NCBI GenBank assembly: GCA_037157565.1
Contig: JAZHRO010000036.1
Coordinates: 132,006,001-132,070,000 of the forward strand
DNA from: Thalassia testudinum
Taxonomy: Eukaryota; Streptophyta; Magnoliopsida; Alismatales; Hydrocharitaceae
Length of the DNA stretch: 64,000 nucleotides
Direction: 5' to 3'
Shown here in pieces: positions 11,671 to 23,868 of the stretch. The notes under the pieces are model-generated. The model did no database searches, was not told the origin of the DNA, and saw nothing but the letters and a program-made list of their open reading frames with translations. Made by a program: the position numbers and the translations under genes. Numbering within the stretch: position 1 is the stretch's first letter; every line of letters begins with the position of its first letter.

Positions 11671-13306
11671 TGATGTAAACACATTTACACTACTTAAGAT
11701 ATCTATTTATGCATGTTCTTAAGTAAAGGATTACATTGCATAACATGCATCATCTTGCATTTAGAGTAGTTTGAATAAAATGGAGGTTAATTATCTCCTT
11801 TATGCGCTTGGATAGGGAAAAAATTTTATTGGGGCCTCGGATCGAAGATCTAACCATACAGATGTGATCAGGGTGACGATTGGAGTTCAACGACTCCAAG
11901 ATCTCCCTAATCAGGCATCTGTAGCATCGGATAGTGACTGACGAACCCTAGAAGATCAAGGGCCAAAATGGTGTAAATATGCACTTCAAACGACAAATCC
12001 GACCGCACGGATGGATTCAGATCAATGATTGCAACCTAACGATGCAAAAATCAAGTCAATCCAACACCCGTGGCACCATCTACATCATCTAGAAGATGGA
12101 TGGCCAAGATGGCACCACGTGGCGCCATCTCAGCCGCCCATTCGCCTACACTCACCCGCTGAAGCCCCCGCATCAGCCCTTCCCTGCCGTTGGATCAAGA
12201 TCCAACGACTGCGATACGCCCGCACTGAAGTTAGGTGCTCGACACAAACACACCCCCAGCGCGTTGGTCGAGCGCTCTAACGTGAAGCGAGAGCGTGCGT
12301 TCAAGCCTTGCCACGCGGAAATTGGAGCAGAGGCACGCCTTCAATCGACCGCACGATCGCGATCCAACGGTCGCACGCGCTCAATCAAGATGACGCACTA
12401 TTGCCCTCGTGGCGGTAACACGACATCGCACGCGATCGGGCGTGTGCTAAGGAGGCGGGCGTAGTGCGATCTAAGCCATCCGATCTCGCGATCGGACGGC
12501 TGAGAATGGCTGGACGTGCGTGTGCGTTGCGCGCGCAGGCAAGTGAGCGGGTGCATGCACACCACCCACTACGCCCACGTTCTGACCTTTACCGACGGTT
12601 TTATCCGTCACTAAAGGTCCTGAATTAATGTTTTTAAAGATGTAATGACCAAATTGCCCCCACTCCTTGCAACTATAAAAGGAGACCCCCTCACACAAAA
12701 TTCTCATCCCTTCCTTCTCTTCTCTACCTCTCCAAAGCTCAAGAGAAGCTTGTCCCACACCCGGGATGCTCCTCGTGAGATAAAGTCAAATTTCCATCCC
12801 CCGATGACGTGCTGCCCCATTCCCGTTCTTCTGGTTCGTCCTCCTTCGTCCTACTCCGTCCTCCTTCGTCTAGGAGTCGTCCTGTCCGGCTCATCCTCCA
12901 AGCGATCGTTGAGGAGGATAACTTCTCTCTCCCATTCTTCTTTACAGCTTTCTACTGTAAAATTTTCCTGCTTTCTAGTGTAGTTGATTTCCCGCTTTCT
13001 AGTGTAATTCTTATTTGGTTTTATTGTATAAACATTTTGAATTATTGAATTCATGTTCTCTCTCTCTCTCCCTTTTTAGTCTGATTGTTGTTATGGTTTC
13101 ATTGTAATTACATCGCCTCGGATTTCAAGAAAAACTCTAAAAAAATATAATTGCGAATATAGATCGACGTAGCCTCCCTGTGTTCGACTCGGAATTTCCA
13201 TTTTGGTATAAATTTTATTTGTTGAACATGAGTTTTTCGCTTTCATACTACAACGACAAGGTTTTCAAAACTGAACATGTTAGCGTAGCAACTCGCTCGT
13301 TCAACA
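11671..13306 (+). repeat. Element B 5' LTR
   Basis: 1,636 bp, TG...CA, homologous to 21598-22352 joined to 31362-32195. A TATA box (TATAAAA) is at 12674-12680 after a short inverted repeat at 12584-12619. The U5 motif 'cctccctgtgttcgac' is at 13173-13188. The LTR ends 7 bp after 'actcgctcg'. Confidence 0.92.
12674..12680 (+). promoter_or_regulatory. TATA box of B 5' LTR
   Basis: TATAAAA followed by GGAGACCCC. The same box is preserved in the 3' LTR at 31548-31554, so it predates the insertion. It marks the likely U3/R region for B transcription. Confidence 0.65.
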
Positions 13307-13309
13307 TTT

Positions 13310-13327
13310 TGGCACCGTTGCCTGGGA
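13310..13327 (+). promoter_or_regulatory. Element B primer-binding site (tRNA-Asp)
   Basis: TGGCACCGTTGCCTGGGA, three bases after the 5' LTR end. It matches the complement of the plant tRNA-Asp 3' end (TGGCGCCGTTGCCGGGGA) at 16 of 18 positions. It primes minus-strand DNA synthesis. Confidence 0.85.
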
Positions 13328-14555
13328 GGCAACGATTTCCGATCTTCTTTTCGCATTTCTTGCACTTGATTGTTTTCTAACTTGATTTCTCTTGTGTCTA
13401 TTGTTTTGTAGAAACCTAAATCAAGGAATTATCAAGCGGTAGACTGGAGTAAAGTGCAGTTGAAGACAATTGTAAGTGCTCCCCATTCTTCCCCCCTCCA
13501 TAGATTTCATTCGCCACATTAAATCCAAATTCCAATTAACCTAGGTGTTTGCATAAATCCTAAGAATAGTTTGGTTATTTGGATTTTCACTCACATTCAT
13601 TCCACCCTCATTTATATAAAAAATAAAAAAAACAAAAAGATAATCTTGTGAGGCAATTTTCAACAAACGCACAACGTACACCCACATTCAAGGCACTTAA
13701 CTGAATTGATTTGTTTCTACACAACCAGGTTATGATCTGTGGAACTGGTACACACAAAGCAACACGTAAAAGAGTAGAAATCATTCTAGGTTAACCATCT
13801 TTGAGTGCCTAACTTAGTGGTGCATTTGTGGCCAATTGTTTGAGTTGTTTGGGATGCACCACTCTACTTAAAATCAACTCATCAAGTAGCTCCTCCTTAG
13901 GGTTTTCAAGCTAGGTCTATTCTAGGCACTCCACTTTCTTTCTGATTTTAAAGGAAAACAATCTCCACCCATGTTTGACAACTTGGTTTGCCTAGAAACT
14001 TGATTGCAATCCACCTAATTTGAAACCCTAAAAGCTACTTAAGCAACATTTGAACATTAAAATCCACGCATCACAAATAATCTTGCTTAAAAACCCTGGT
14101 TGTGAATGCACTTACACAAATATCAATCAATCATTAAGGGCACAACCCATTTTAAGGGCCCATCACATTCCATAAGCACCACAATCTCAGGCCTTAATAA
14201 AATTGAGTAGACGTTGGCCTTAAGGTCTGATTCGCTCTTCAGGGCCTAGTCTGAGATTGTCTTTGACTAACCTACTTGTACTGATTAATCTGATGTCTAG
14301 CTAGGGGAGTAGCGTCAAACGACCACGGCTGGGGGGTACACTAAGAACTGGAGGAGAAAGCCGAAGGAAGAACCTTCTCCCCAGTCCTTCCTTCTAACTG
14401 GTTGGATTGATCAGACGCAAGTAGAGTAAATCATTTACAGTCTTAAAGTAGGTTTTGGGAGTCAGTAGATCCTTAGGCTACCCCACTTAAGGACAGCCTT
14501 GTTTTGTTGTGCTGTAGGGTCCCTATCCCCAGTCCTTCCGATCTTCTCCTAGTTT
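13328..14555 (+). other. Element B leader
   Basis: About 1.2 kb between primer site and gag start. I see no coding sequence. It includes phrases shared with the leaders of C and H, such as 'gggcacaacccattttaagggcccatcacattcc' (compare 'gggcattacccgtaaacaac' in C) and the later 'ggcgtcaaac..ccagg'-type run. It probably holds packaging signals, by position only. Confidence 0.55.
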
Positions 14556-16332
14556 ATGCTGGGAAGACGGTCATTGAATCCCCGATTGGAAGGACCATTA
14601 GAGTATTCTAGGAGGCGCAAATTGGATTTTGGTCAAATTGATCCCATGGTCGACCAATAGCCTCCTTTGCTTGGAAATCCACAGGAAGAATTTCGAAGGT
14701 AGCTGGAACAAATGCAGAGAATGTAGGGCGCTTAACCCTTGAAGGATTTTTATGATCCTTCAAATTACGGGGAACGTCCCGGCATCCAGATTCCAACTGG
14801 TGACGTAGAAATCAAGCCCCAGGTGTAGCCTGATTAAACATTATCATGGGCTTGGCTCCGAAGATCCGTTTCAGCACTTGGAGGACTTGACCACTTTGAT
14901 CTAGACCACCAAGGCACGAAACGTAAATGAGGAGCAAATGATCATGAGGCTCTTCCCCCACTCTCTTAGGGATAAGGCCGCTCATTGGTATAGGAAAATA
15001 GGAAGACCAATTACAACTTGGAATGAGTTGAAATCGGCCTTTCTGAAGAAATTCTTCCCAGTCTGAGGTACCATTGCTTTGAGACGGACAATCACTACCT
15101 TTACCCAACGGCTGGGGGAGCAGTTTCATGTGGCCTGGGAGCGATTCTAGGACTTATTACGGAGGTGTCCACACCACAAGGTGTCGAAATGGCAACTCAT
15201 GCAGATCTTCTATCATGGGTTGACTGAGCAACTCAGAAATCATGTGGATGCTTCTTGCAGAGGCAATTTCCTCAATAAAGATGCAGATAGCGCACATGAT
15301 TTATTTGAGGAAATGAGTGAGAATTCAATCAATCATGCCTCCATGGATGCATTTAACCGGTCCCAGCAGCCCAGATCAAATGTCATTGAAGTCCATGACT
15401 CTCATTCATTTGATATGGAATTGATTTGTAACAAACTTGATAAGGTGGACTTGGTTGCTAAGAGAATGGAAGAGTGGATGGCTGGCAATTCTATGAACAA
15501 CTCTCGATCCACTCAATCCCAAAATTTGGGATTCCATTCTTCACGAGCTCCTTCTGGACAGGAGTTCGTGAATCAACTCGATGTGGCTCAACCTGTGAGT
15601 CAGCATTTTTCGGAACCCCATGGGTTCCAAACTGGGGTCTTTGATCCCAGTTTTTCTGATCCTTCCCTTTCTTTCTCTCCATCCTCACCTTATGAGGATG
15701 TCTGTGCTGCACACGAGAATGTTAGATCCAACTCCTACTCTAATGCTTATAATCTGGGTTGGAGAAACCACCCTAACTTCTCTTAGAAAAACCCGGGGCA
15801 ACAGACCCAATTCCGACCCAGCAACTATGTTCCGCAATGACCAATGGGTCAGGGTCAAGTATATACTTAGTTGCCTCCAAATCAGGTCAATCAGCCAGCT
15901 TGGAATGCCCGTCAACCTACAAGGCAAGCTGATTTAAACCGACAAATGGTAGAGATGCAATGATCCATGCTCCAGCTCATGCAGTAAATGAAAACCTCGC
16001 TGGACAACTTGCAGTCCAGGCTCATTACTAACTCTCATCAACTCGGATCTCTACCATCCCAACCCGTACCCAACCCACGAAATATTATGAATTCGGGCAA
16101 CCAAGCCCATGGGTACGGAAATCAGAGGGACCCACATGCACATGCTCAGGTGGTTGAGCAGGGTTCTTCGTCCTCTTCTTCTTCTGCAAATCAACAATTC
16201 ATGGCTAATCAAGCCCTCCAATCTTTCCTAACCCTCCCCAAGGCCCAAATTCTTATGCATCTACAAATTTTGTCACTTTGAGGAGTGGTAAGCAGACTCA
16301 AGATCCACAACCACACTATTCTGATCTTTTGA
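14556..16332 (+). pseudogene. Element B gag
   Basis: Start chosen at 14556 because it opens MLGRRSLNP, matching the Gag starts of H (MHGRRSQNP) and C (MFGRRSQNP). The first part, including DFYDPSNYGERPG (from 14745), is in frame 3 with stops. Shifts follow, and from about 15181 it is in frame 1 (KWQLMQIFYHGL, 'NFLNKDADSAHDLFEEMSEN', then GWRNHPNFS at about 15760). The W after NFS has become TAG (15784-15786). Further stops precede 15988. The SQPVPNP segment follows, and TLRSGK at about 16273 marks the Gag/protease border. Gag would form the cytoplasmic particle shell. I see no intact CCHC zinc knuckle. Confidence 0.85.
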
Positions 16333-17406
16333 ATGCTGAAGAACCTAAGGAGAGAGGAGAATTCTGGAGGAGAAATCAAGGCTCAGGAACCTGATTCCAA
16401 AGATCTGACTCATGTTCCTTTTCTTGAAGCCTTAATCAAATCAAAGAAGAAGAAGTCTATTGATAGCAATGAGGAGCTTCTGAATCTATTTAAGAGTGTT
16501 GAGATCAATATCCCGCTCCTTGGTGCTATCAAGCACATACCAGCTTACGCAAGATTTTTAAAGAAATTATGTACACAAAAGCGTAAGTCAAGAGAATCTG
16601 TTCTGAGGAAAATGGTACTCTCCAAGCAGGCTAGTTTTGTCATCCTGCACCACCTCCCTACGAAAAAAAGAGATCAAGGTGCTCCATTGATTTCTTGCAT
16701 CATCGGAGATTACACATTTTATAGAGCACTTTTGGATCTGGGTGCATCCATCAACCTAATTCCAACTTCTCTTTACGAGAAGTTTGGGTTAGGTGAACTT
16801 CGGCCAACTTCAGTAATGCTACAGTTAGCGGACCGCTCGGTCACAAATCCACGTGGCATTATTGAAGATGTTATAGTTAAGGTCAAGGATTTCTATTTTC
16901 CTGTAGATTTCTTTGTCCTTGACATGGATGTACCTAATAATCTGAGGAACACGTCCATCATTCTGGGGTGCCCATTCCTGGCTACCGCTAAGGCCAATAT
17001 TAATTGTGAAAGTGGTAGCTTGGAAATCGCCTTTGGGGATCAACGAATGAAATTGGATATTTTTAAGGTGATCAATAAATTTGAGGATTGTGAATTTATT
17101 GAGGAACTTGATGAGGATAATGAAAACATTGAAACTTTGATGGTTTCTTCAATCGAAAGTTCCTCCTTGGATGACGAATTTGACCCGCAACCCTCTATGG
17201 CTGACCTGCCATCTTCTGAAGAGGTTATTGATTTTGTTCACTCACAACCTCTTCCTCTTGTTGAATCTTCAGCATCTACGCTACCACCAATCATCAACCC
17301 GCCCCAGCTTGAACTGGAACCATTGCCTGAGAATTTGAAATATCAATTTTTAGGACCTCAGAAGACACTCCCTGTGATTATCAGTGCTAAATTGACAAAG
17401 GAGTAA
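16333..17406 (+). pseudogene. Element B protease and flanking spacer
   Basis: 357 open codons in pol frame. The spacer contains INIPLLGAIKHIPAYARFLK. The protease domain has ALLDLGASINLIP with the catalytic Asp codon at 16735-16737, then LRPTSVMLQLADRS and SIILGCPFLATAKANINC. An acidic linker follows (EELDEDNENIETL, 'PSSEEVIDFVHSQPLPL') leading to 'LKYQFLGPQKTLPVIIS', the N-terminal RT border. The first M (16333) is simply the first after a stop and not a real initiation site. The piece ends at TAA 17404-17406; RT continues in the same frame. Confidence 0.88.
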
Positions 17407-17415
17407 GAGATTAAA

Positions 17416-18624
17416 TTGATTAAGGTCCTGAAGGAATATAAGGAGGCAATTGGTTGGACCATTCATGACCTCAGGGGGATCAAGCCATCTTACTGTAATC
17501 ATAGAATATTCTTGGAAGATGGATCCTGCCCTTCTCACCAATTGCAGAGGAGATTGAATCCAAATATGCGAGAAGTGGTTAGAAAGGAAATCAAGTGGCT
17601 TGATGCAGGAATTATTTATCCAATCTCTGATAATCCCTGGGTAACTCCTGTACAGATTGTTCCGAAGAAAGTTAGGATTACCGTTGTGACTAACGAGAGA
17701 GGAGAATCTGTCACAACTCGTTCAGCTTCCTCTTGGAGGGTTTGTATTGATTATAGGAAGCTGAACACAGCCACTAAAAAGGATCATTTTCCCCTACCCT
17801 TCATCGATCAAATCTTGGGAAGATTAGCCAGGCAGAAGTACTTCTGTTTTCTTGATGTCTATTCGGGATACAACCAAGTTCCTATCCATCCTGAGGATCA
17901 GGAAAAAACTACTTTCACCTGTCCCTACGGAACCTTTGCTTTTTGTAGGATGCCTTTCGGGTTATGCAATACACCTGCGACTTTTCAAAGGTGTATGCTA
18001 GCCATATTTTCTGACATGGTGGGAGAGTTTATGGAAGTCTTCATGGATGATTTCTCTATTTTCGGAGAATCATTTGACTCTTGTTTGGCTAATCTGGAAA
18101 TGATTCTTAAGCGATGTATCAAAACACGATTGGTCCTTAGCTGGGAAAAGAGTCATTTCATGACCCAAGAAGGCATTGTTTTGGGTCATGTAATCTCTGA
18201 ATGGGGAATTGAAGTGGATAAAGCTAAGGTTGATGCTATCGCTAAACTTCCTCCTCCCACATCTGTTAAACAAATTTGATCATTTCTTGGCCATGTGGGA
18301 TTCTATCGAAGATTCATCAAGGATTTCTCGAAGGTTGCTCGTCCCCTGAGCAATCTTCTTGCCAAAGAAACGCCATTTGTTTTTGACGAATCATGCTGAA
18401 AGGCATTTGATTTCCAGAAAACGGCAGTCACCTGTGCTCCAATTTTGCAACCACCAATTTGGACAGCCCCTTTTGCGATCATGACCGACGCTTCTGATTA
18501 CGCGGTCGGGGCTGTCCTAGGTCAGAAAATTGATAGAAAGCCCTCTGTCATCTACTACACTAGTAAAACTCTGGATGAAGCCTAAAGGAATTACACTTTT
18601 ACTGAAAATGAATTACTAGCTGTA
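17416..18624 (+). pseudogene. Element B reverse transcriptase and start of RNase H
   Basis: RT motifs in one frame: EIKWLDAGIIYPISDNPWV, WRVCIDYRKLNTATKKDHFPL, FLDVYSGYNQV (catalytic Asp codon 17854-17856), FCRMPFGLCNTPATFQRCM, FMDDFSIFG (Asp pair 18046-18051), then VLGHVISEWGIEVDKAK and SFLGHVGFYRRFIKDFSKV. Nonsense codons interrupt at 18277-18279 (TGA), 18397-18399 (TGA) and 18583-18585 (TAA). RNase H begins at about 18480 with MTDASDYAVGAVLGQ. No frameshift is needed to join these pieces, which suggests damage mainly by cytosine deamination. Confidence 0.92.
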
Positions 18625-19419
18625 GTGTTCCCTTTGGAAAAATTCAGGGCTTATCTCTTAGGGTCTCATGTTATCATCTATACCGACCACTCAGCCTTGA
18701 GACATCTCTTGGCCAAAAAGGATGCTAAACCCCGGCTTATTCGTTGGATTCTTCTACTTCAAGAATTTGATCTTGAAATCAAGGATAAAACTGAGGTACA
18801 AATTGTGGTAGCGGATCATTTATCGAGACTCCTAGGTGATTCCTCTCGTCCGGACATTCCGATTGCTGACACTTTTTCGAACGAAACTATTCTTACATTT
18901 TTAGGTGTCCACACCCCATGGTTTGCTGACATAGTTAACTATTTGGCCATTGGTCAAATCCCCCAGGATTGGACCAATCAACAACGGGATAGGCTCAAAT
19001 TTGAGGCCAAATACTACTTATGGGAGGACCCTGAGTTGTATCACATCGGCTCTGATCAGATTATTCGCCGATGTATACCGGAGAATGAGTTCAACAGTAT
19101 ACTAGAGTTCTGCCATGCATCTGGGTGTGGTGGACATTTCTCCAGGAAAAAGACGGCTGCAAAAATCTTGCAATCTGGCTTCTATTGGCCGTCTTTATTC
19201 AAGGATGCCCAGGATTTCTCAAGGTCATGTTCTCGATGTCAGGAACTCGGGAGCATAATTAAGAGAGATATGATGCCCCTAAACCCAATTCTTCCTGTCG
19301 AAATTTTTGATGTTTGGGGCATCGATTTCATGGGACCCTTTATCCCTTCATTTGGACATCAATACATTCTTGTTGCTGTTGATTATGTGTCCAAATGGAT
19401 TGAGGCGATTCCCACCTGA
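18625..19419 (+). pseudogene. Element B RNase H, integrase zinc finger and core start
   Basis: 264 open codons: [16 protein letters not shown] (RNase H Asp), [27 protein letters not shown], then the HHCC finger ([19 protein letters not shown] ... CSRCQELG) and the first integrase Asp in WGIDFMGPF. It ends in WIEAIPT followed by TGA at 19417-19419, the homologue of an Arg codon. Element A carries TGA at the identical position. It is in frame with the RT piece before and the integrase piece after. Confidence 0.92.
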
Positions 19420-19434
19420 ACCAATGACCACAAG

Positions 19435-20205
19435 GTGGTCATCAATTTTGTCAAGAAAAATATCTTCAGTAGGTTCGGGATTCCGAGGGCTATCATCAGT
19501 GATGGTGGCACTCATTTCACTAATGCCCAATTCCAGAATTTATTGGCCAAATACGAGGTTAATCATCGAATTTCTACACCTTACCATCCCCAGATGAATG
19601 GACAAGCCAAGATCTCCAATCAAGATATCAAGAACATTCTGCAGAAAATGGTTAGGCCTGATCGCAAGGATTGGACTCAAAAGCTTGAGGACGCTCTTTG
19701 GAACTACCATACGGCGTATAAAATGCCCATCGGCTTGTCTCCATTTCGTTTGGTGTATGGAAAGGCTTGCCATCTACCCGTAGAGATTAAACACAGGGCA
19801 TTCTGGGTGATCAAACAATGCAATTTAGATATGAATTTAGCTGGGAAGACCAGGAAACTCCAACTATCTGAGTTGGAGGAGCTTAGAAATGATGCATATG
19901 AGTATGGCAAGATATACAAGGCTCAGACCAAAGCTCTACATGATCAACTGATTTCCCGCAAGAGATTTGAGCCAAACCAGAAGGTCTGGTTATTCGATTC
20001 TAAACTTAAGCTCTTTCCTGGCAAACTTAGATCTAAATGGAATGGCCCATTCATAATTGACCAGATTTCTCCAAATGGAGCCGTTCAGATTTCTGACCCA
20101 AAGACGGGTAACACATTTAAAGTCAACGGTCAACGTCTAGAACCTGTTATTGATCGTATTCTTCCAGAACCTATCTCAAACACAGTTGCTCTAGCCATTT
20201 TGTAA
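19435..20205 (+). pseudogene. Element B integrase core and C-terminal domain
   Basis: 256 open codons. The second catalytic Asp is in IISDGGTHF. The expected catalytic Glu (GQVEVSN in A) is Lys here, in GQAKISNQDIK (codon AAG at 19609-19611), so the enzyme would be dead even without the stops. The C-terminal part has MPIGLSPFRLVYGKACHLPVEI, LQLSELEELRNDAYEYGK, and the DNA-binding module LFPGKLRSKWNGPFII followed by 'TFKVNGQRLEPV'. The reading frame ends naturally at 20203-20205. Confidence 0.92.
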
Positions 20206-21560
20206 CTTCTTTGGCTGGACTTCGCCTAGCTGACGGTATTAAACTCAGCAGTTGTACATATGACACAAGGTTGATACGAGCTTCATATTCAGGTGACATC
20301 TTTCATATTCTACCCTTTCTTTCATGTCTCTTTTTCAATGAGGACATTACATCAGCTAGGCATGGGGGGGTGGATTCATTTTTGAATCATTTGGTCAACT
20401 TTGTGAAATTCATGTAAATTATTTTTCTCTTCTTATTTATGCATAAAAAAAATCAAAATTAGGAAGGATTAGTTGGACATTAGGACTTTTCAATTTTAGG
20501 AAATTTTACATTAGGATTTGAACACAAAGACCCTTCAGGTCTTTGGACTTAATCGGCCCGTGTATCAAGTAAAATGTGGATTTGTCTTTTGAGTCCTCGC
20601 CATCTTAATTCTATCATCATTGGAGTAAATAAGTTTGGGTGATAAGTACACGACTTATCAACCCACCCTCTGATTTGAGGGAATTTTTTAGTTTTAAGCA
20701 TCTACACACTTTCTTTGCACTACCTCGTTATTGGGCGATTCTAACGGAAATTGGGTAGCTAATGAACCTTCTAGGGTGATATGGCTGGCAAGTTATCGTG
20801 GGTAACAGCCCATAGGTAGGTTGTCCAGAGCCCAGTCACTGGACCTTTCTTTTTTTGCTGCCTTTAGGTAAATCTTAGACCAGGGAAGCCACCTACTTAA
20901 AAAAAAAATCAAAAAGAAAAGGAGAAAAGAAAAGAAAAAAAGAAATAAACCACACTTCGCCGCACGAGTATGGCTGGCAAGTTGTCGAAAGTAACAACTC
21001 ATCGACCGGTTGTCCAGAACCCAGCTTAATAAATGCACTGAAAATTCCCAAAACACTTAGGAAGAAGCAGAGAAGTAGAATAAACTGGGGAGATATACAC
21101 TGGATTCACTCTTGTGTTGACCCTGTAAAAAAATAAAAGTAGGGAGAAAGCTACCGATTGTAAAGATACACTTTTAGGTAGAATTCTTTTTGGGTCACCT
21201 AGAGGAGTAGAAATTCGAAGTCTGTTTTAACTGCCGATCAATGAGTCTATCACATTCACAATAAGATGCTTAGAACTTAGGGTTCTCATCATATCTTGGG
21301 TAAGTTGAATGGCCGTAGAAAGCCACTCTTAAACCCTAAAACTTGAAAATCCAAAAAAAAAGAAAATAGAGAAGAAGAAAAAGAGAAAAATAATTTTTTC
21401 TTTGAATAAATCGATGGCTTGAGGCGGTCTGCATTTTAATAGATACTCAGGCACTGTTGTGTCATTGAAAGTTCATATCCTAAGTAGACATTTTCTTATT
21501 GATTGAAAATAACTCATGCCCAAATAATCCAGCCTGATTCTTTTATAAATAGCATATAGT
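20206..21560 (+). other. Element B 3' non-coding region
   Basis: About 1.35 kb after integrase. At 20337-20373 lies the internal polypurine-like motif (caatgaggacatt, then ggcatgggggggtgg). An A-rich purine tract is at 20899-20950. A 55-bp sequence beginning ATGGCTGGCAAGTT occurs at 20781-20835 and again at 20970-21024, diverged but collinear, each ending TTGTCCAGAxCCCAG. A short frame at 20211-20417 spans the motif and has no known domain. Confidence 0.65.
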
Positions 21561-21597
21561 TTTTGCTAGGGACTAGCAAAAGATAGGCATGGGGGTA
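21561..21597 (+). promoter_or_regulatory. Element B pre-PPT hairpin and polypurine tract
   Basis: Perfect 9-bp arms TTTTGCTAG (21561-21569) and CTAGCAAAA (21573-21581) around GGA, then AGGCATGGGGGTA (21585-21597) directly before the 3' LTR TG. The purine run is the plus-strand primer. The hairpin recurs in C, D and H. Confidence 0.8.
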
Positions 21598-22352
21598 TGA
21601 TGTAAACACGTTTACACTACTTAAGATGTCTATTTATGCATGTTCTTAAGCATAGGATTGCATTGCATGCTATAAATATTGCATAACATGCATCATCTTG
21701 CATTTGGAGTAGTTTGAATAAAATGGAGGTTAATTGTCTCCTTTTATGTGCTTGGACATGGCAAACTTTTTATTGGGGCCTTGGATCGAAGATCCAACCG
21801 TACAGATGTGACCAAGGCGACGATTGGAGTTCAACGACTCCAAGATCGCCCTAATCAGGCATTTGTAGCATCAGATGGAGACCTGGGAACCCTAGAAGAT
21901 CAAGGGGAAAGATGGTGTAAATCCGCACTTCAAACGACAAATCCAACCACACGGATGGATTCGGATCGACGATTGTAGCCTAACGACGCAAAAATCGAGT
22001 CAATCCGACACCCGTGACACTATCTGCATCATCCAGAAGATGGACGGCCAAGATGGCACCAAGTGGCACCATCTCGGCCGCCCAATCGCCCACACGCACC
22101 CGTTGAAGCCCCCACATCCGCCCTTCCCCACCGTTGGATCAAGATCCAACGGCTGCGACGCACCTGCATTGAAGTCTGGCGCTCGACACAAACGCGCCCC
22201 CAGCGCGTTGGTCGAGCACTTTAACGTGAAGCGAGAGCGTGCGTTTGAGCCTTGCCACATGGAAATTAGAGCGGAGGCGCACCTTCAATCGACAGCACGA
22301 TCATGATCCAACGGCCGCGCATGGTGAATCAAGATGACGTGCTATTGCACGC
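21598..22352 (+). repeat. Element B 3' LTR, left segment
   Basis: Starts TGATGTAAAC and follows the 5' LTR until 22352, where C is inserted. CACGC at 22348-22352 is the left copy of C's target duplication. The LTR resumes after 31366. Confidence 0.9.
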
Positions 22353-22742
22353 TGTTTGCACCTCAAAACACGCCTATAATAACGCCTTCTTATGCTATTT
22401 TCTAGCATTAACTATGTATATTATAATCCTATAGTCGCATATGTAAAAACGGTTGCATGCATGCATTTAATCATGAGAGGAGGAGAAATGAATAAATGGC
22501 TTGCATAATTATTTTTTTTCTCAAGTGTTTCTTTGCAAAAGTCCCTTCTCTATTTTTATTTTCATCTTTCTTTCTTCTCTTCCCGCGGTTCTTCTTCTTC
22601 TCGCGGCTGAATTTCCTCCCGCAGCTGCATGCAACGCCATGCGGCTTGTCCTTCCCGCGCCTCTCCCTGCTGTCCTTCCCGCACCTCTCCCTGCAGCTGC
22701 CATTCTCCCCCATTCCCCGCATGCCCCGCCATGCTCTCCTCT

Positions 22743-22748
22743 ATAAAG
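22743..22748 (+). promoter_or_regulatory. TATA box of C 5' LTR
   Basis: TATAAA about 390 bp into the LTR; the same box is at 29269-29274 in the 3' LTR, shifted by a 3-bp indel. It marks the probable U3/R border. Confidence 0.6.
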
Positions 22749-23675
22749 CCGCAGCTCTTCCTCGCGACAAGGAGGAGGGACGTTGCTGCAATACGCAGCT
22801 GCGGCAGCTGCTGAAAAATCGCCACGCTGCAGTCCACCACCTTCCTCGCCCGTTCTCCCCTCCCATACGCCGGCCCTCCGTCGAGGAGGCACCCGACGAG
22901 CAGGAGAACCCACTGTGGTGCTCACCACCACAGTGGGAACACCACCGCCCAGCTCTTCAACGAGCAGGTGGGCGTGGTGTGTTCTTTTCTCTTCGTTTGC
23001 ATCTCCACGCCATTGCTGCCGCTTCAAGGTCCGAAGCTTGAAGCAGCAGCAGCAGCAGCTAAACCGCGGCAGCAGCAGCAGCAGCAGCGACCCCCGCCTC
23101 CTCCGCGACCTTCCCCGCAGGCGCGCAACCCTCCGCGCGCGCCTGCAGGCCCGTTCCCCGTCTCCGCCTCTGCTCTGTCGCCTCTGCAATTCCACCCGCG
23201 ACAGGCCGCTGCGCGCACTGCAGCGGCCGGCTACGGCCTCGCGCCGACCCCCGCGAACCTCTGCAACCCTCCGCGACCGACTGCAGACTCCCCGCCGCCC
23301 TCTCCGAGCACGCCATCGCCCGCTCTCCTTCCTCGCACCCGGCCTGCAGACGCGTCACCTTCTCCGCGCGAAGACGCGCCTGCATCCGCGATCTTCAGAC
23401 GTCCGCCTCCGCCTTCAGACGACGCGGCGTCAGATGTCCGCCACCGCGAGCAGACGCCTTAACTCGCTGCCATCGTCCGCGCTCGCGATCTCTCCCGCCC
23501 GCTCTTTCTCTCTCTGGCGCTCTCTCTCTCTCCGCCGATCTCTCCCGCCCGCTCCCTCTCTGTTTGCCGCTGTCTCTCTCTCACGTATTCTCTATCTCTC
23601 TCTCTCTCTCTCTCTTTTTTTTCACTTACAGCAACACACACACACCCATTCACCGACACACACACACACACACTC

Positions 23676-23683
23676 ATAGTAAC

Positions 23684-23748
<65 letters not shown>

Positions 23749-23830
23749 TCTATATATATACTTATATATACATAGTATATCTATATAGTTATGTATACAT
23801 ACATATAATATAATATATATATACATATAC

Positions 23831-23868
<38 letters not shown>

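Noticed and set aside
14812..15129. Minus-strand frames overlapping B gag (also 14608-14796, 15491-15927)
   Set aside because: They are shadows of the broken plus-strand gag; the plus strand carries the recognisable Gag motifs.
22783..23679. 298-codon Arg/Ser/Pro-rich open frame in C's LTR, and its counterpart at 29411-30256
   Set aside because: It lies wholly in LTR sequence, has repetitive composition, and the two copies diverge in frame at the CAG tract; long frames occur on both strands.
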